From NCBI RefSeq assembly GCF_902167145.1, contig NC_050097.1:144919982-144983981 (forward strand): a stretch of DNA of 64,000 nt. Direction: 5' to 3'. Positions within the stretch are counted from its first letter, which is position 1, and the number at the start of each line of letters is the position of its first letter. A program made the position numbers and the translations under genes. The notes beneath the pieces are model-generated. The model was not told where the DNA came from and searched no databases. It saw only the letters and a program-made list of their open reading frames with translations. Positions 51,987-63,643 of this stretch are shown piece by piece. The stretch comes from Zea mays. Lineage: Eukaryota > Streptophyta > Magnoliopsida > Poales > Poaceae.

Positions 51987-54610
51987 ATGGCCGGTTCAAG
52001 GGATAGTTCTGAAGTCTCCTCCAGCAACATTATAAAGCCGACTTGGGAAACCTTGCTGGCTGACGAACAACTCCAGTTCGAGGAGCATAAGGAGCAGCTG
52101 ATTCAAGAGGCGAGAGCAAAGTTCCTGGCCAACTTCAAGGTGGACAGGAACAATAAAGTCGTCCGACAACGGGCGACGGATCCGGCTTCTCTCCGACCCA
52201 CACCAGATATCCCCAATGTAAGTAATACAAACGAGCTACAATCTCTTAAGAATAATGTAGATGAACAACGAGAACAAATGCAAAGTATCATAGGGGGTAT
52301 GCAAAACGATTATAGGAGATTAGTACATGCATTTGATAAATCTAGTATCACAAATTTTCCTTCGCACGAGGTTGAATTAGGGGGTAACACGCGTAATACA
52401 TCAGCTATAGGTTGTCACGACCAGTCGCAGCCCCTTTATGGGATGCCAATGGACACGTATCCTGAGCAACCGCAAATCGGCAGTAAAACAGCCGATCTGC
52501 ACATGCCCGGACCGTCTGCACGTGAGCGCGGACCGTCCAGGCCAGCAACAGCTGGGCCCATTTTTAATGAGTTACCCAGACATGCACCCGAGCCACCATG
52601 TATGGCACAAAATCTAAAGTACCCAGTCGGACCGTCCGCATACAACGACGGACGGTCCGCATATAATCACGGACGGACCGAGTACATGTCTAGACAGTCC
52701 GCGCATGAGTCTTTTGAGGAGGATTGTTACCTGAATCCTCACCCGTCCCAGCAACACTTCCCATCACACTATGCGATGCATCAGCCCATTAATACAAAAT
52801 CACGAGCCCAGGAAAGCTTTTCGACCCCGCCTAGAAGGCCAGAAAGGAATGATCAATCCTATGAGTCATATAGGGTAAATGGAAATGCACCACATAACTC
52901 GAACCAATGGGGGGAAGACAACACGCTAATATCCAGCCAACCCCACCTATGTTTGACCAGAGAGTCGGTGGTCTCGCACCGCCTGCCATCGATATAGTGA
53001 GGGGGGAAATAGCCAGGGCGTTCTGAGATAAGCTCGGGGTAAGCATGGTACCTAGGGGCAATCATTTCGTGTGCGTTTATTTTCATTGTCTTTAACAGGA
53101 ACCGTGTTCGCATGGTACGCCACTTTACCTCCTAATTCTATTTCGTCATGGGGGGGTTAGAACAAAAATTCGATGACCATTTTTTCTCTGGTGACTATGA
53201 GTTAGATTTGGTAGACCTAGTGGCTCTGCAACAGGGGAAGGATGAATCGGTTAATGACTACATCTGGAGGTTCCGGGATACAAGAAACCGATGCTTCCAA
53301 ATACACTTAGCAAAAAACAGCTAGCAGGATTAGCCTTTAATGGACTGCGACATTATTTAAAAGAAATATTAGAAGGCATCCAATTTTTCACGCTAGCACA
53401 ATTACACCAGAGAGCTTTGGCCTGTGAAAGCCGAAGCAAAGAGACTGCCAAAACCATTCGTCATAATGTCCATATAGTAGAGTGCGACCAGAGCAGCTCG
53501 GATGACGAATCAGCAGAGGTATACGCGGCTGAAATGGTTTGGCCAAACCAAGCCAAATCTTTGGCTTGTTCCTCCTTGCAGCCGGTTCAAAAGAAACGGC
53601 AAGAGGAGGTTAAGTTTACTTTTAATGTTGGTAAGTGTGATAAAATATTTAATGAACTACTCAAAAATGGCAACATTAAAATAAATCACACTGTTCCATC
53701 CGCCGACGAGCTAAAACGCCATGCATACTGCAAGTGGCATAACTCATTTTCTCATGCCACTAATGATTGTAATGTGTTTCGACGATAGATTCAATCGGCC
53801 ATTAACAAGGGATGATTGAAATTTCAGGAAATGCAGGTGGATACAGAGCCCTTTCCGATGAACATGATCGACTTCGAGGGCAAAAGGGTCCTAATTCGGC
53901 CCAGCACAGCCAATAAGGGAAAAGGCAAAGAAATCATCATCGGCAACGCACGGGAGGCCGATGAAAATAATAAAGTTTCTTGTAGGAAAGTAGTGGCAGA
54001 AAAGACTCCTGATGGAGGGGAGACCCTGAAGGTGACCATCACAGCCTCTGGCACTGGGGGGCAAGCACAGACAGGGAGACATGCGCGTGAACCCATGTTG
54101 CGCATCACGGACGGTCCGCCATCCAGACGCGGACGGTCCGAAGCTTCTCCAGACGGTCCGAAGACTTCTGGCGGACGGTCCGGCTACACTCAGGACCCGC
54201 AACAACCACATACATTCAAACCACAACGACAAGAGATAGATACGTGGAAAACAAATACATTTAAAGCAGCTGGTCGGCTGGTCAAATTCGGCCCGACTTT
54301 CGATCAATTGTTGTCCAAATATGTGAAAAATAAGGTCGGCCCCAGTGATCGGCCAACAAAGCAACCCCGCTCACCCATTCATGAGCAATGTCAGGTAAGG
54401 CCAATTGGACCACCCCACCAATCGGAAGAAATGAAAGGTCATATTGTACAATTGAGACCTAATATACCTACATGGACACCTCCACCCCCATATCCACCTA
54501 TGCCATATCCATACACATACATACCTCCACCATATATTCCAAATCAAATGTGGGGCATGCCACCATATTCATTTGGGATGCCACAGTACCTCGCTTGGGG
54601 GGCACCCTAA
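51987..54610 (+). pseudogene. gag of element F
   Basis: ATG 51987 (MAGSRDSSEV) chosen because it follows the primer site and the earlier in-frame part is LTR leader. Frames 51987-52997, 53291-53788 and 53816-54610 together cover a Tat-type gag: charged N-terminus, gag core (text around 53100-53280 reads FAWYATLPPNSI, ESVNDYIWRFR), KRHAYCKWHNSFSHATNDC zinc-binding remnant at about 53715-53775, and a proline/tyrosine-rich end (PPPPYPPMPYPYTYIPPPYI). A frame change near 52995, another before 53291 and stops at 53786 and 53811 break it. Runs of CGGACGGTCCG fall inside coding sequence at 52500-52700 and 54105-54185. Confidence 0.75.
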
Positions 54611-55987
54611 ACATCTGTATTCAACAGGTTGGCACCACCAGTACAAGACCAATTGAGCGCTGCTCAATCCGGTCACCAGGCATAGGCCCAACAAGATTGC
54701 CGGACTACTCGGCCTCCAAGGCCGACCAATCTGGCAGGGGGCATATGCCTGCAGCAACTGAAAGAACGACAAAAAAGGACATCATCAAAATAGGTACATC
54801 GAATGTCGTCATACAAAAAGAAAGTGAAGGGCCGATGGTTTTTGGTGAATCGCCAACACAAACAAAACAAAAGATATGGCTGCCATCAAAATAGCCGATC
54901 CAAAATACTCCATGCCTCGATGGTGCCTAGCGGGATTGACACGGTCGCAAAAGCAAAAATTACAGCGCCTAAGAGCAAAAGAGCATCAGGAAAAGGAGGC
55001 AGAAAAGATATTCAATGACACACATCCACAGTACCCGCCACCACAAAAGAAATGGAGACCAAAGGCCGTTGAGGAAAAGAAAATGGCCACAAAAATAGAA
55101 AATAAAATAGCACTTGTGCAACACCCTGTAGGTATGGTAGATAGCCTAGCTAAAAAGGCTGGACCAGCTACAGAAGGCGCGGACCGTCAGACCCCTGAGT
55201 CCGGACCGTCCGCACCACACCAGGTTGCCTCCGACGATGTGCCAATACCAATGGAGGAGGATGACCTACTGGGAGAAGACCTGGTCGACTACGAAGCTTC
55301 TCCAGAGCGCCCAGGTATGGATGTAAATGTTATTACATTTTCCGCCGATTGTACTATTGTCAGCGACGATGAACCTATTGTTGCCCAGTTTGATTTTGGT
55401 CCTAAAGAAGCCGCCTTTACTAAACCAAAGGAATCAGTAAATCATTTAAAACCACTCTTCATGCGCGGTCACATTGATGGAATACCGATTGCTAAAATGT
55501 TGGTAGATGGAGGGGCGGCTGTAAATCTAATGCCTTATTCATTGTACAGAAAATTAGGTAAACAAGATGACGAACTTGTCAAGACCAACATCACCCTCAG
55601 CGGTGTTGGAACTGATAGTTCGATCAAATCCAGGGGAGTCACGTCCGTTGAATTAACCATCGGAGCTATGCTGCTGCATTCTTCGTCGCTGATGTAGAAG
55701 GAAATTATAGTATAATCCTAGGCAGAGATTGGATTCATGCCAACCAATGTATACCTTCTACATTACATCAAATGTTAATACAATGGGTAGGCGATGATAT
55801 AGAACAAGTACATGCTGACGTATCGGCCTGTATCGCTGTGGCCGATGCCCCTGTACTCTGGACTTATGAGACTGCTACATGTCTCACAGGAGTAGATTTT
55901 TCTGATTATCAGTTCATAAGTATAGATAAGAAGGGTTTCATTCCTGTAATGCTAGAGCCGATGGAGAATCGGCTAAATCATAAATAA
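54611..55987 (+). pseudogene. Protease region of element F
   Basis: From 54876 an open frame (MAAIKIADPKYSMPRWCLAGL) leads to the protease active site KMLVDGGAAVNLMPYSLYRKL at about 55497-55557. A frame change near 55670 moves the rest (GNYSIILGRDWIHANQC, DFSDYQFISIDKKG) to the frame ending at 55987. Both pieces match the Tat-type protease and linker. 54611-54875 is linker text in broken frames. Confidence 0.72.
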
Positions 55988-55994
55988 AGTTTAA

Positions 55995-57191
55995 ATGATG
56001 AGTACACATAAAATTCATGAGTCCTTGGTCACGGACAATTCGGCTTCTAAGGCCGGATGGTCTGGTCTTTCACAAAACAGTTCGGACTTTAAGACCGAAC
56101 ATCTACCACAGCATAAAGACAGTATTACGGATAATCTGGCCCCCGAGACCGAAGAGTCCGTCATCACACAAAGATCATCTGATTCCTCTGTGGGGGACAT
56201 GATAGAGGAATTCAGAGATCTTGATAAACTAGGACAGGGGTTTACATCGGCCGATCCTTTGGAGGAGATTGACATAGGAGATGGTAAAACTCCAAGGCCG
56301 ACTTTTGTAAACAAGACCCTGGAGACCGATCCTAGAAATGAGATGATCGGTCTATTGAAGGAATATTCAGATTGCTTTGCTTGGAATTGCACTGAGATGT
56401 CGGGATTAAGCCGAGAGATCGTAGAGCATTGGCTGCCCATTAAGTCCGGTTTTAGACCTTTCAAGCAGAGAGCTAGAACATTTCGTCGAGATCCTCTCCC
56501 ACGAATCAAGGACGAAATCCACCGGCTGCTAGAAGATGATTTTATTAGACCTTGCAGATACGCAGAATGGGTCTCCAATATTGTGCCGGTGCAGAAGGAG
56601 TCAGGTAAGCTTAGAGTATGCATCGATTTTCGCAATTTAAATAGAGCAACTCCTAAAGATGAGTATCCCATGCCCATAGCCGACACATTAATCAATAATG
56701 CATCAGTAAATAGAATTATTAGCTTTTTTGATGGTAATGCCGGATATAATCAGATTTTCATGGCCGACGAAGATGCATCTAAAACGGCCTTTATATGTCC
56801 AGGCTTCATTGGTTTATTTGAGTGGGTTGTCATGACATTTGGTCTGAAAAATGTCGGTGCTACTTATCAGAGGGCTATGAATTTAATCATTCACGAGCTA
56901 TTGGAAAACACTGTGGAAGTCTACATTGATGATATTGTAGTAAAATCGGCTGAGTTTAGTTCTCATTTAGCTGATTTGCGTAAAGCCTTTGATATGATGT
57001 GTCGGTATGGTTTGAAAATGAACCCACGTAAGTGTGCTTTTGGAGTGTCGGTCGGTAAGTTTTTAGGATTTGTCATCCATGAACATGGTATAGAGATAGA
57101 CCCTGACCGAATCAAGTCTATTCGGAATGTGGGACCTCCGACCTATAAGGTCGAAGTGCAGAAATTTCTCGGCAAGTTGAATTATTTATGA
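55995..57191 (+). pseudogene. Reverse transcriptase of element F
   Basis: 398 open codons. RT motifs: RVCIDFRNLNRATPKDEYPMP, SFFDGNAGYNQIFMADEDASKTAF, FGLKNVGATYQRAMN, and catalytic YIDDIVVKS at about residue 310. It ends at TGA 57189-57191 directly after KLNYL, where an arginine codon (CGA to TGA) is expected; the RT continues downstream (RFISNLAGKI). The change fits deamination of a methylated C, common in silenced elements. The catalytic residues are all present. Confidence 0.8.
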
Positions 57192-58966
57192 AGGTTTATT
57201 TCTAACCTAGCCGGGAAGATTGATGCCTTCACCCCTATCCTTCGGCTTAAGAATGATGCCGAATTCGCTTGGGGGCAGAGCAGCAGGAAGCATTTGATCT
57301 CATTAAAAAATACCTGTCTTCAGCTCCCGTATTAAAAGCACCACAAGCAGGAGTACCATTCCGATTATACATTGCAGCTGAAGATAAGGTCATTGGGGCT
57401 GTTCTGACACAAGAAACTGAAGGAAAGGAGCATGTGGTGACATATCTAAGTCGGAGGTTGGTGGATGCTGAAACAAGGTACACTTTTATTGAGAAGTTAT
57501 GCTTATGCTTGTTTTATGCATGCACCAAGTGTAGATGTTATTTACTGTCTAGTCATTGCACTGTTTCTGGTTAAGCCGATGTGATCAAGTACATGTTGCA
57601 TAACCCAATTATGAGTGGTAGAATTGGTAAGTGGGCTTATGCACTCATAGAATATGACTTGGCCTATGAACCATTGAAATCTATGAGAGGCCAGGTCGTA
57701 GCGGATTTTATTATAGAACATCGGATTAATGATACTCATAAACTAGACATGTCATACCTCACTATTACTCCTTGAACTTTATATTTTGATGGATCAGTTT
57801 GCAATGAAGGGCAAGGAATTGGCATAGTACTTGTTTCACCAAGTGATGTATCCTTCAACTTCTCTAGCCGATTGAAAACTTATTGCACTAACAATCAAGC
57901 CGAATATAAGGCCCGTTTGTTCAGCTTGGAACTTTTAAATTGTATGGGAGTAAAACATGTGAAGGCATTTGGTGATTCTCAGCTGGTCGTCCAACAGGTG
58001 TTAGAAGAATATGAATGTTTTGATGGTACTCTAAATAGTTACCTTGAAAAATATTGGGGCATAATTCATTCTTTTGACAAATTCAGTATTCGGCATATCT
58101 CTAGAGTTGAGAATCATAGAGCTAACAATTTGGCACAAGATGCATCAGGTTATCAGATAAAGCGAGGGAGATTTCACAACACTGAAAATCTGATAACCGG
58201 GCCAATTCCCCAGGTCGCGGACCGTCCGAGTAAAGACTTCGGACAATCCGGGGTTACCAGAAAAGTTCTCCTAGTTGATTCGGCTGATAATGAAGCCGAT
58301 ACAAGTGATTGGAGGACGCCCATAACTAATTATTTACGAAATCCCAATATCAGGACAGATAAGAACATTCGGTGTATAGCTTTCAAGTGTGTTTTGATGA
58401 GTGATGAACTCTACCGCCGAACAGTCAATGACGTCCTGCTTAAGTGCTTGGGTCCAGATGATGCTATATTAGCCATGGCCGAAGTACATGAAGGAATTTG
58501 TGGTACCCATCAATTAGCTCCAAAGATGAAGTGGTTATTGCGAAGGTATGGTTTTTATTGGCCTAACATGATAGCTGATTGTTTCAAGTACTACAAAGGA
58601 TGTCAAGTGTGTCAAAAATTCGGCGACCTACAGTTGGTCCCTGCAGTCGAATTACATCCTATCATCAAGCCTTGGCCTTTCAGAGGATGGGGATTAGACT
58701 TTATAGAAGAAATTCATCCTTCATCATCAAAGGGGCATCGGTTCGTGTTAGTTGCCACTGACTACTTTACCAAATGGACTGAAGCCGTTGCTCTGATGAA
58801 CATGACGCACAAGGAGGTAATTGAGTTCATAACTGAGCATATTATTCATAGATTCGACATTCCCCAGACCTTGACTATAGATCAAGGAACTTCTTTTATG
58901 TCAAAGGAGGTACGTGAATTTGCTGAATTATATAGAATTAAGTTGCTTAATTCATCTCCATACTAG
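57192..58966 (+). pseudogene. RNase H, second RNase H and truncated integrase of element F
   Basis: 57192-57574 completes RT and holds the first RNase H (FRLYIAAEDKVIGAVLTQE), with a stop at 57572 and a frameshift near 57270. A second, Tat-type RNase H follows (LYFDGSVCNEGQGIG at about 57780, NNQAEYKARLFSLELL), after a stop at 57773. From 57872 the frame is open through the zinc-binding region (HEGICGTHQ, CQVCQKFGD), the first catalytic D (WGLDFIEEI) and second D (IDQGTSF) and then stops at TAG 58964-58966. That stop is part of the Helitron terminus CTAG; the catalytic E and C-terminus are missing. Confidence 0.82.
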
Positions 58967-58990
58967 GAGAGTGCCCGTGCGTTCAACGGG
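58963..58990 (-). other. Helitron 3' terminus with hairpin
   Basis: CTAG (58963-58966) plus the hairpin CCCGTGCGTTCAACGGG (58974-58990). The hairpin lies 11 bases from the end, the expected distance. Confidence 0.78.
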
Positions 58991-59038
58991 AACGTATAAA
59001 ACCACGATAAACTATGTACAAATGTGTGTTATACTTTT

Positions 59039-59303
59039 ATAGGTCAGTGCACGTGCGTTGCAACAGAGACATATAATATCTCGATAACTTATATATGTAC
59101 ATGTGCTATATATACAAAATATGTCTTATATTGTTATAGGTATATGCCCGTGCGTTGCTATGGAATCAATATGATAAAAATTATAGGAACTACATAATCT
59201 AGTTTATCACTTATCAGTATACAATATCAAATAACTTCAGGAGGTCAACTTCCTGACACAATGACGCTTGCCACAAGTTTATCTGTTTTTGATTAAAAGA
59301 ATT
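59039..59303 (-). repeat. Decayed internal Helitron 3' ends (second and third)
   Basis: ATAGGTCAGTGCACGTGCGTTG at 59039 (first part ATAGGTCAGTGCACGTGCG) and ATAGGTATATGCCCGTGCG at 59136 repeat the terminus with CTAG worn to ATAG. The unit from 58963 to 59038 and that from 59039 to 59135 share CGATAA...TATGTACA text. 59136-59303 is a 168-bp block repeated at 60063-60230. Confidence 0.65.
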
Positions 59304-59651
59304 AGGAAAGGTCCACCTAACTGTTCTGGTTGCTCAATGTCTTGTGGGGTCGAGGCAGATACTTGTTCCGAATTCAAACCAGATGTGAAACTGCCAAACC
59401 TTAACTTGGTCTGCTCATATTCTGGCACACGAAGATGTTCCGGAATAATAACATGCTCCACCTCAAGCAAGTTAGTTTGTGAAATTTTTTCAGACAATTC
59501 ATTTACATTCAGTGTGTTGCCACTTTCACAGTTGCTAGCTGAAGGAGATGTAGCATCAGCTATACTGTTATCTGCATCGATGGTCGGTGACTTCTTTGTT
59601 GATTTTGGCTTCCACTCCTTAATAGGGTGTATTACTGAAGATAAAATGTAA
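59304..59651 (-). pseudogene. Fragment of a GBF-interacting-protein-1-like gene
   Basis: Minus-strand frame reading VIHPIKEWKPKSTKKSP, then NVNELSEKISQTNLLEVE and HVIIPEHLRVPEYEQTKLRFGSF. The last part is the conserved 'IIP.HL.V.E....L.FGSF' block of plant GIP1-like proteins, nuclear partners of G-box binding factors. Only about 110 codons, without stops, are present; the fragment is cut on its downstream side exactly at the 168-bp Helitron repeat (59303). It is one or two exons captured by the Helitron, not a functional gene. Identification rests on motif memory and is moderately sure. Confidence 0.6.
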
Positions 59652-60062
59652 TTTTATCAGATTGTTTACCTAATATATAATGAATAAAGAAAAACTATAA
59701 AGCCAGACATCAAGTGGCAAATATAATTTTTTAAACTCAGCAATTCTGTGGTAACACAGAACATTTCCAGAAAGTGCATTCTAAGTTGCAAATCCATTTT
59801 GCCAATTAACAAGTATTTCAGTGAATAGTCAGTCACATGAGAATAAATCTTAGGGTAGCTATATAGATCTTCATACAAAGCAAAAAGTAACATACAGTTA
59901 AAACAAAAGGTAAGTTAAAATGAAGTTAAACATGAGGTCCACCATTTTTTATATATAAGGGGGAAAAGGAATTGCCCAGGGCTGAAACCCTCACAACACA
60001 AGGTGGAGATAAATGTACATGGAAACACAAAAAAAGCACAATATGTCGATTCCTGGAACACA
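59652..60062 (-). other. Non-coding Helitron sequence between captured pieces
   Basis: AT-rich; probably intron and flank of the GIP1-like source. The 75-residue ORF at 59666-59893 has no domain. TATATATAAGGGGG near 59953 is not clearly a promoter. Confidence 0.5.
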
Positions 60063-60230
60063 ATAGTTATATGTCCGTTCGTTGTTACGGAATCAATATG
60101 ATAAAAATCATAGAAACTACATAATCTAGTTTATCACTTATCAGTATACAATATCAAATAACTTCAGGAGGTCAACTTCCTGACGCAATGACGCTTGCCA
60201 CAAGTTTATCTATTTTTGATTAAAAGAATT
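60063..60230 (-). repeat. Decayed internal Helitron 3' end (fourth), 168-bp direct repeat
   Basis: Begins ATAGTTATATGTCCGTTCG with a hairpin TCCGT...ACGGA; the rest matches 59136-59303 with few differences over the same length. It marks the former 3' end of a Helitron that carried the RAD16, HTATSF1 and RRP44 pieces. Confidence 0.68.
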
Positions 60231-60403
60231 GGTACATCAGTTCTAACAAGCACATCAGCAGTCGATCTACACACCGCCGACCCCATCCATACTGGTGATA
60301 TGGCAGCGGCAGCGTCAGGGTTCCAACTTCCAACAAGTCAGTGCTCCTAGTCCTAGCATAGCCTGCCCTCCCTACTCATGCTTAACTACGTCAGCATTTA
60401 GAT

Positions 60404-61310
60404 CTAGAACAGAAACTTGAGGTCCGCCTCTGTAAGCTTCGACATGGCATCCGACGAGTCCCCCACGGTGCTGGAGAAAGAGAAATAGGCAGGGCAGCAT
60501 AACATCAGCATTCACAGAACAACGGCACTCAAATAAAAATTAGTACGCATTACTGGATGGACGATGGAGGAGGTCTAGTTGTTACCCTTCAAACACCAGC
60601 TGCTTCTTCTGTTGCAGTTGCAGTATGCGCTCTTCAACCGTGTCCTTTATCACAAACCTAGTGCTCCTGCCCAACCACAACCGGAAGGTAGTTAGAAAGG
60701 AGAGGGGTGTTGCACCGGGGAAAACATTTCGATTGATTCAACTAATCAGCATTGCGAGCTCTACTCAACTTGATTGGCTTGAACTGCCCAATTCGGTGGA
60801 TACGGTCCTGTGCTTGGTTCTCGACCGCTGGATTCCACCAAGGGTCCATCAGGAACACCTATAATCCAGCAAGGTATGGACCCACTATCAGAAAAATAAA
60901 CTGTCTCCTCCCCCTGTAGAGTTTACTGCAAGTTTAAGAAATTTTTGTTGTGCAAAAGTTGGCAAAGAAATAAGGTTGGCTAAGCTCACATGAGATGCTA
61001 CAGTGAGATTCAGCGCGACTCCTCCAGCTTTTAAGCTCATCAGGAAGACCCTGTAGTCTGCATCATGGGTGAAGATGTCTATGGCTCTTCCCTTTTCGGT
61101 GATGTTCATGGCTCCATTTAGCTGGACACACTTAATGTCGGACTGCCAAATCATTGTAAATTAGTTGGACTATCAACAGACAACGGCACATTAAGACAAA
61201 CAAACTATTGATGCTTACCCTCCCAAGGAAAACTGAATCAAATCCAAGAATGACGTGAACTGGCTGAAGACAATCCCTTTGGCAGAACCATCGTGAAGCT
61301 CTTCATCAGC
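60404..61310 (-). pseudogene. RAD16: Fragment of a RAD16-like SNF2 helicase gene (last five exons)
   Basis: Minus-strand exons at 61310-61219 (GIVFSQFTSFLDLI), 61142-60990 (DADYRVFLMSLKAGGVALNL), 60858-60770 ([20 protein letters not shown]), 60666-60586 (RFVIKDTVEERILQLQQKK) and 60470-60404 (KLTEADLKFLF, stop). These are the C-terminal helicase motifs V and VI and the tail of RAD16/RAD5-type ATPases that act in nucleotide-excision repair of non-transcribed DNA. GT/AG borders are kept, so the piece was captured as genomic DNA. The ATP-binding half, RING finger and promoter are absent, so no active protein is expected. Confidence 0.82.
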
Positions 61311-61483
61311 CTGCGGGATATTATCGGTGAGAATCCAGTAAGAACGAAAATAAAGCTGCTATGAAGCATGAACCTCATATGAGCAACCTGAATGATCCAA
61401 TGGGCAACCAAGTACAACAAGAGCTATCTCAGATCAAAAGAACACATTTTGCAGGAGGCGTCAAGAAAATTTCAGCTACTTAC
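61311..61483 (-). other. Join between the RAD16-like and HTATSF1-like pieces
   Basis: No coding text. The upstream intron of RAD16 exon (…CTGCAG at 61310) meets the downstream intron of the splicing-factor exon (GTAAGTA at 61483) without a Helitron terminus between them. Confidence 0.55.
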
Positions 61484-62938
61484 TCTCAGCTCAGCAGGAG
61501 TGAACATGTGCCTTAAAATTACTGTAGCAGGAATCATCAGCTTCTTATCATCATGCCCACCTAGTTAGAGGAAATTGTCAAGAAAACAAATGAAATAAGA
61601 CCTTATTCTTGAATCAACTGTATAATTTAAAGCAACTGTCAAAAAACAGCAGTCCAAATTACCCCATCCAAGCATTTTGTCCTCAACCTTCTTTATCTTC
61701 CTTTTCTTTTGCTTGTCAGTTTTCTTTGAAACGAAAACATCACCTAAAACATGTACATATGCGATGGCATCAGTGACAGCTGACAAGTTCTGTAGCTGAT
61801 GTATTTGATTTTGGCATCACGAAACAATACCTTTTTGCTCAAATTTGGTTGGACTTACAGACATATGAGTCTTACCACCAGGACGGAATGGTGTCCCATC
61901 CAACAATTGAACCGCTAAAGCTACAGAAGGCTCCTGAATCATTGGAAAAAGAAGGCACGTGAAAAAGAAATGCATAATGAGTCCAAATAATCTGAGCACG
62001 TTAACAAGGTGATACCTTGAAATATGTCACCAAGGCATCACCCTTCTTCCTGTCGGTTTCTCTATCAGTATAAATCTTCACTCGTGGCTTTTTAGTCACT
62101 GGGTCCTGTATTATAAATTATCAGCATTTAAAGGTGTCTAAATGCTTTGACGTTCAGGAAAGAACTATAAATGCCACAGCACAACCGTATGCTTTTATAA
62201 CATAATATTAATATAAGAGAAACAATAGTACCTGCTCAAAATAAAATATCACATAAATGTTGTTATCTTTTCGGTTTATAAGGCATCCACAACAACAAAT
62301 ATCATATCCATCTATGATGACCAATGGAAAGTTGTACCAATATCTAGTATTATAACGCATGCTGCAAGGACAACTAAAATTTGCTAAATGCTTGGTTAGA
62401 TAGTAAAATACATAATTGATGAGTTGAACAGTGCAATAATGAACAGCCTTGACATGATTAATTTAAGGTCCCAAGATTCTGATAAGTTAGCATAGTTCCT
62501 TTGCCAGTATTCCAATTAGTTGCGTTCTCAGATCGCAACTATAATTAGTCCAAATACTGACAACTAATTCTTTCCACGAGTGAGAAACATCAAAACAACA
62601 TCAAGAATGAATGTTACAGCACAACAATTTTGTCTTTGCAACATAGCAGACTAAAAGTATACCTCCTTTATTATTCCGCACTTGGAAAATACCTCCACAA
62701 TCTGCAAAAGAAATCCAGCATCACAAGTGCAGAACAAGTACTTTTTAAATAACCAAATAATTAAGCATTTGCTACATGGTCATTAAACAAAATTATCTCT
62801 ATAAGAGAAATGAAATGTAGAGTTAGTTGGTAGAAGCAATTTACCTCCTCCACCGTGACATCATCAGGCAAACCAGTTACATAGACATGTGTGTTTACTT
62901 TGAGATCAAACCAACTGTCCGGAGGTTTGTTAGCTTCC
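61484..62938 (-). pseudogene. Fragment of an HTATSF1/CUS2-like splicing-factor gene (six exons)
   Basis: Minus-strand exons at 62938-62845 (WFDLKVNTHVYVTGLPDDVT, start of an RRM), 62701-62663 (IVEVFSKCGIIKE), 62105-62016 ([11 protein letters not shown]), 61933-61831 (EPSVALAVQLLDGTPFRPGG), 61743-61663 (DKQKKRKIKKVEDKMLGWG) and 61560-61484 (TVILRHMFTPAEL, linker to the second RRM). This order matches plant homologues of human HIV Tat-specific factor 1 and yeast Cus2, which act with U2 snRNP in spliceosome assembly. All introns have GT/AG ends. The N-terminus and the second RRM are absent. The 62106-62662 intron is 557 bases of AT-rich sequence with nothing else seen. Confidence 0.82.
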
Positions 62939-63115
62939 TACCACAAAAGTTCAATAGGTTACTACTAACTCCAGCAGCTTTATCATAAAATAGTCAATTG
63001 ACTATAAAACTGGACATGGAACCTTTTGGTTCAAATAGGAAGAGAGCACCCCAACTGAAACAGAAATACAAACGGGCAGGGACATGATGGTAGAATACAA
63101 CTCACCTGTGCTGCT
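62939..63115 (-). other. Join between the splicing-factor and RRP44 pieces
   Basis: Non-coding, presumably the intron downstream of RRP44 exon 3 joined to the intron upstream of the first HTATSF1-like exon. A transcript from outside could splice the pieces together. Confidence 0.5.
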
Positions 63116-63643
63116 CGTTGGCGAAAACATAGAATCTCTGTGCTTTGTTGATACACAGTGCCTTGATCCTGTTGAAAACTGAAAGGTTCTTATTCTTCAC
63201 CTCGTCCAGCATCACTGACAGCAGGACGACATCCTCAATCACCGGGTTCTCCAGCAAATCGATCTGACGTAGCATCTTAACTCATCATCCCAGCGCACCC
63301 TCACACCTAGGCTAAGCGGGAGATGGAGGAACACTTCAGTTACCTGGTGGAGCACGATGTTGGTGTCGACAATGAGGATGGCGGCGGCAGCGGCGCCGAG
63401 CTTTCGCTCCGCGGCTGCGGCGCAGGTGGTGCAGGGGACGAAGCCGCAGTAGATGTCATCGCGGAGGTAGTGCTCCCTGACGACCTGCGAAGAGGCAACG
63501 ACGGCGTCAGGTAGGGCCGTAGGGTTTGGGGGAGCACCTCGAGAGACAGCGGCGTTTGCCCGAGCAGTTACCTTTTGGATGCGGCCTTGCTTCGTCTTCT
63601 TCACGAATGACTTGCTCTTTGGAAAATCTGCGACAGAATTCAC
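63116..63643 (-). pseudogene. RRP44: Fragment of an RRP44/DIS3 exosome nuclease gene (first exons, PIN domain)
   Basis: Minus-strand exons: from about 63643 to 63572 (SKSFVKKTKQGRIQK), 63483-63344 (VVREHYLRDDIYCG...ILIVDTNIVLHQ) and 63263-63116 (DLLENPVIEDVVLLSVMLDE, RFYVFANEQH). This is the N-terminus and start of the PIN endonuclease domain of RRP44/DIS3, the catalytic subunit of the RNA exosome; the DTN motif holds the first metal-binding aspartate. All introns have GT/AG ends. The RNB exonuclease domain is absent. An open frame continues upstream to a stop near 63680 (GLEAFLLLLDWK), which may be another captured exon or UTR. It is the 5'-most visible piece of the Helitron cargo. Confidence 0.82.

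Larger units (their letters stand above)
51300..58962 (+). mobile_element. Element F: decayed Ty3/gypsy (Tat-type) element with CGGACNGTCCG palindromes, cut by a Helitron
   Basis: 5' LTR 51300-51929, primer site, gag, protease, RT, two RNase H domains and integrase in order on the plus strand, broken by several stops and shifts. The element ends abruptly inside the integrase core at 58962, where a Helitron 3' end begins; the remaining integrase and 3' LTR presumably lie right of the window. Palindromic CGGACNGTCCG words occur in the LTR and in the coding region. Confidence 0.85.

Noticed and set aside
60404..63643. Functional RAD16, HTATSF1-like and RRP44 genes
   Set aside because: Each lacks most of its protein and the pieces are fused within a few hundred bases inside a Helitron; they are captured fragments.
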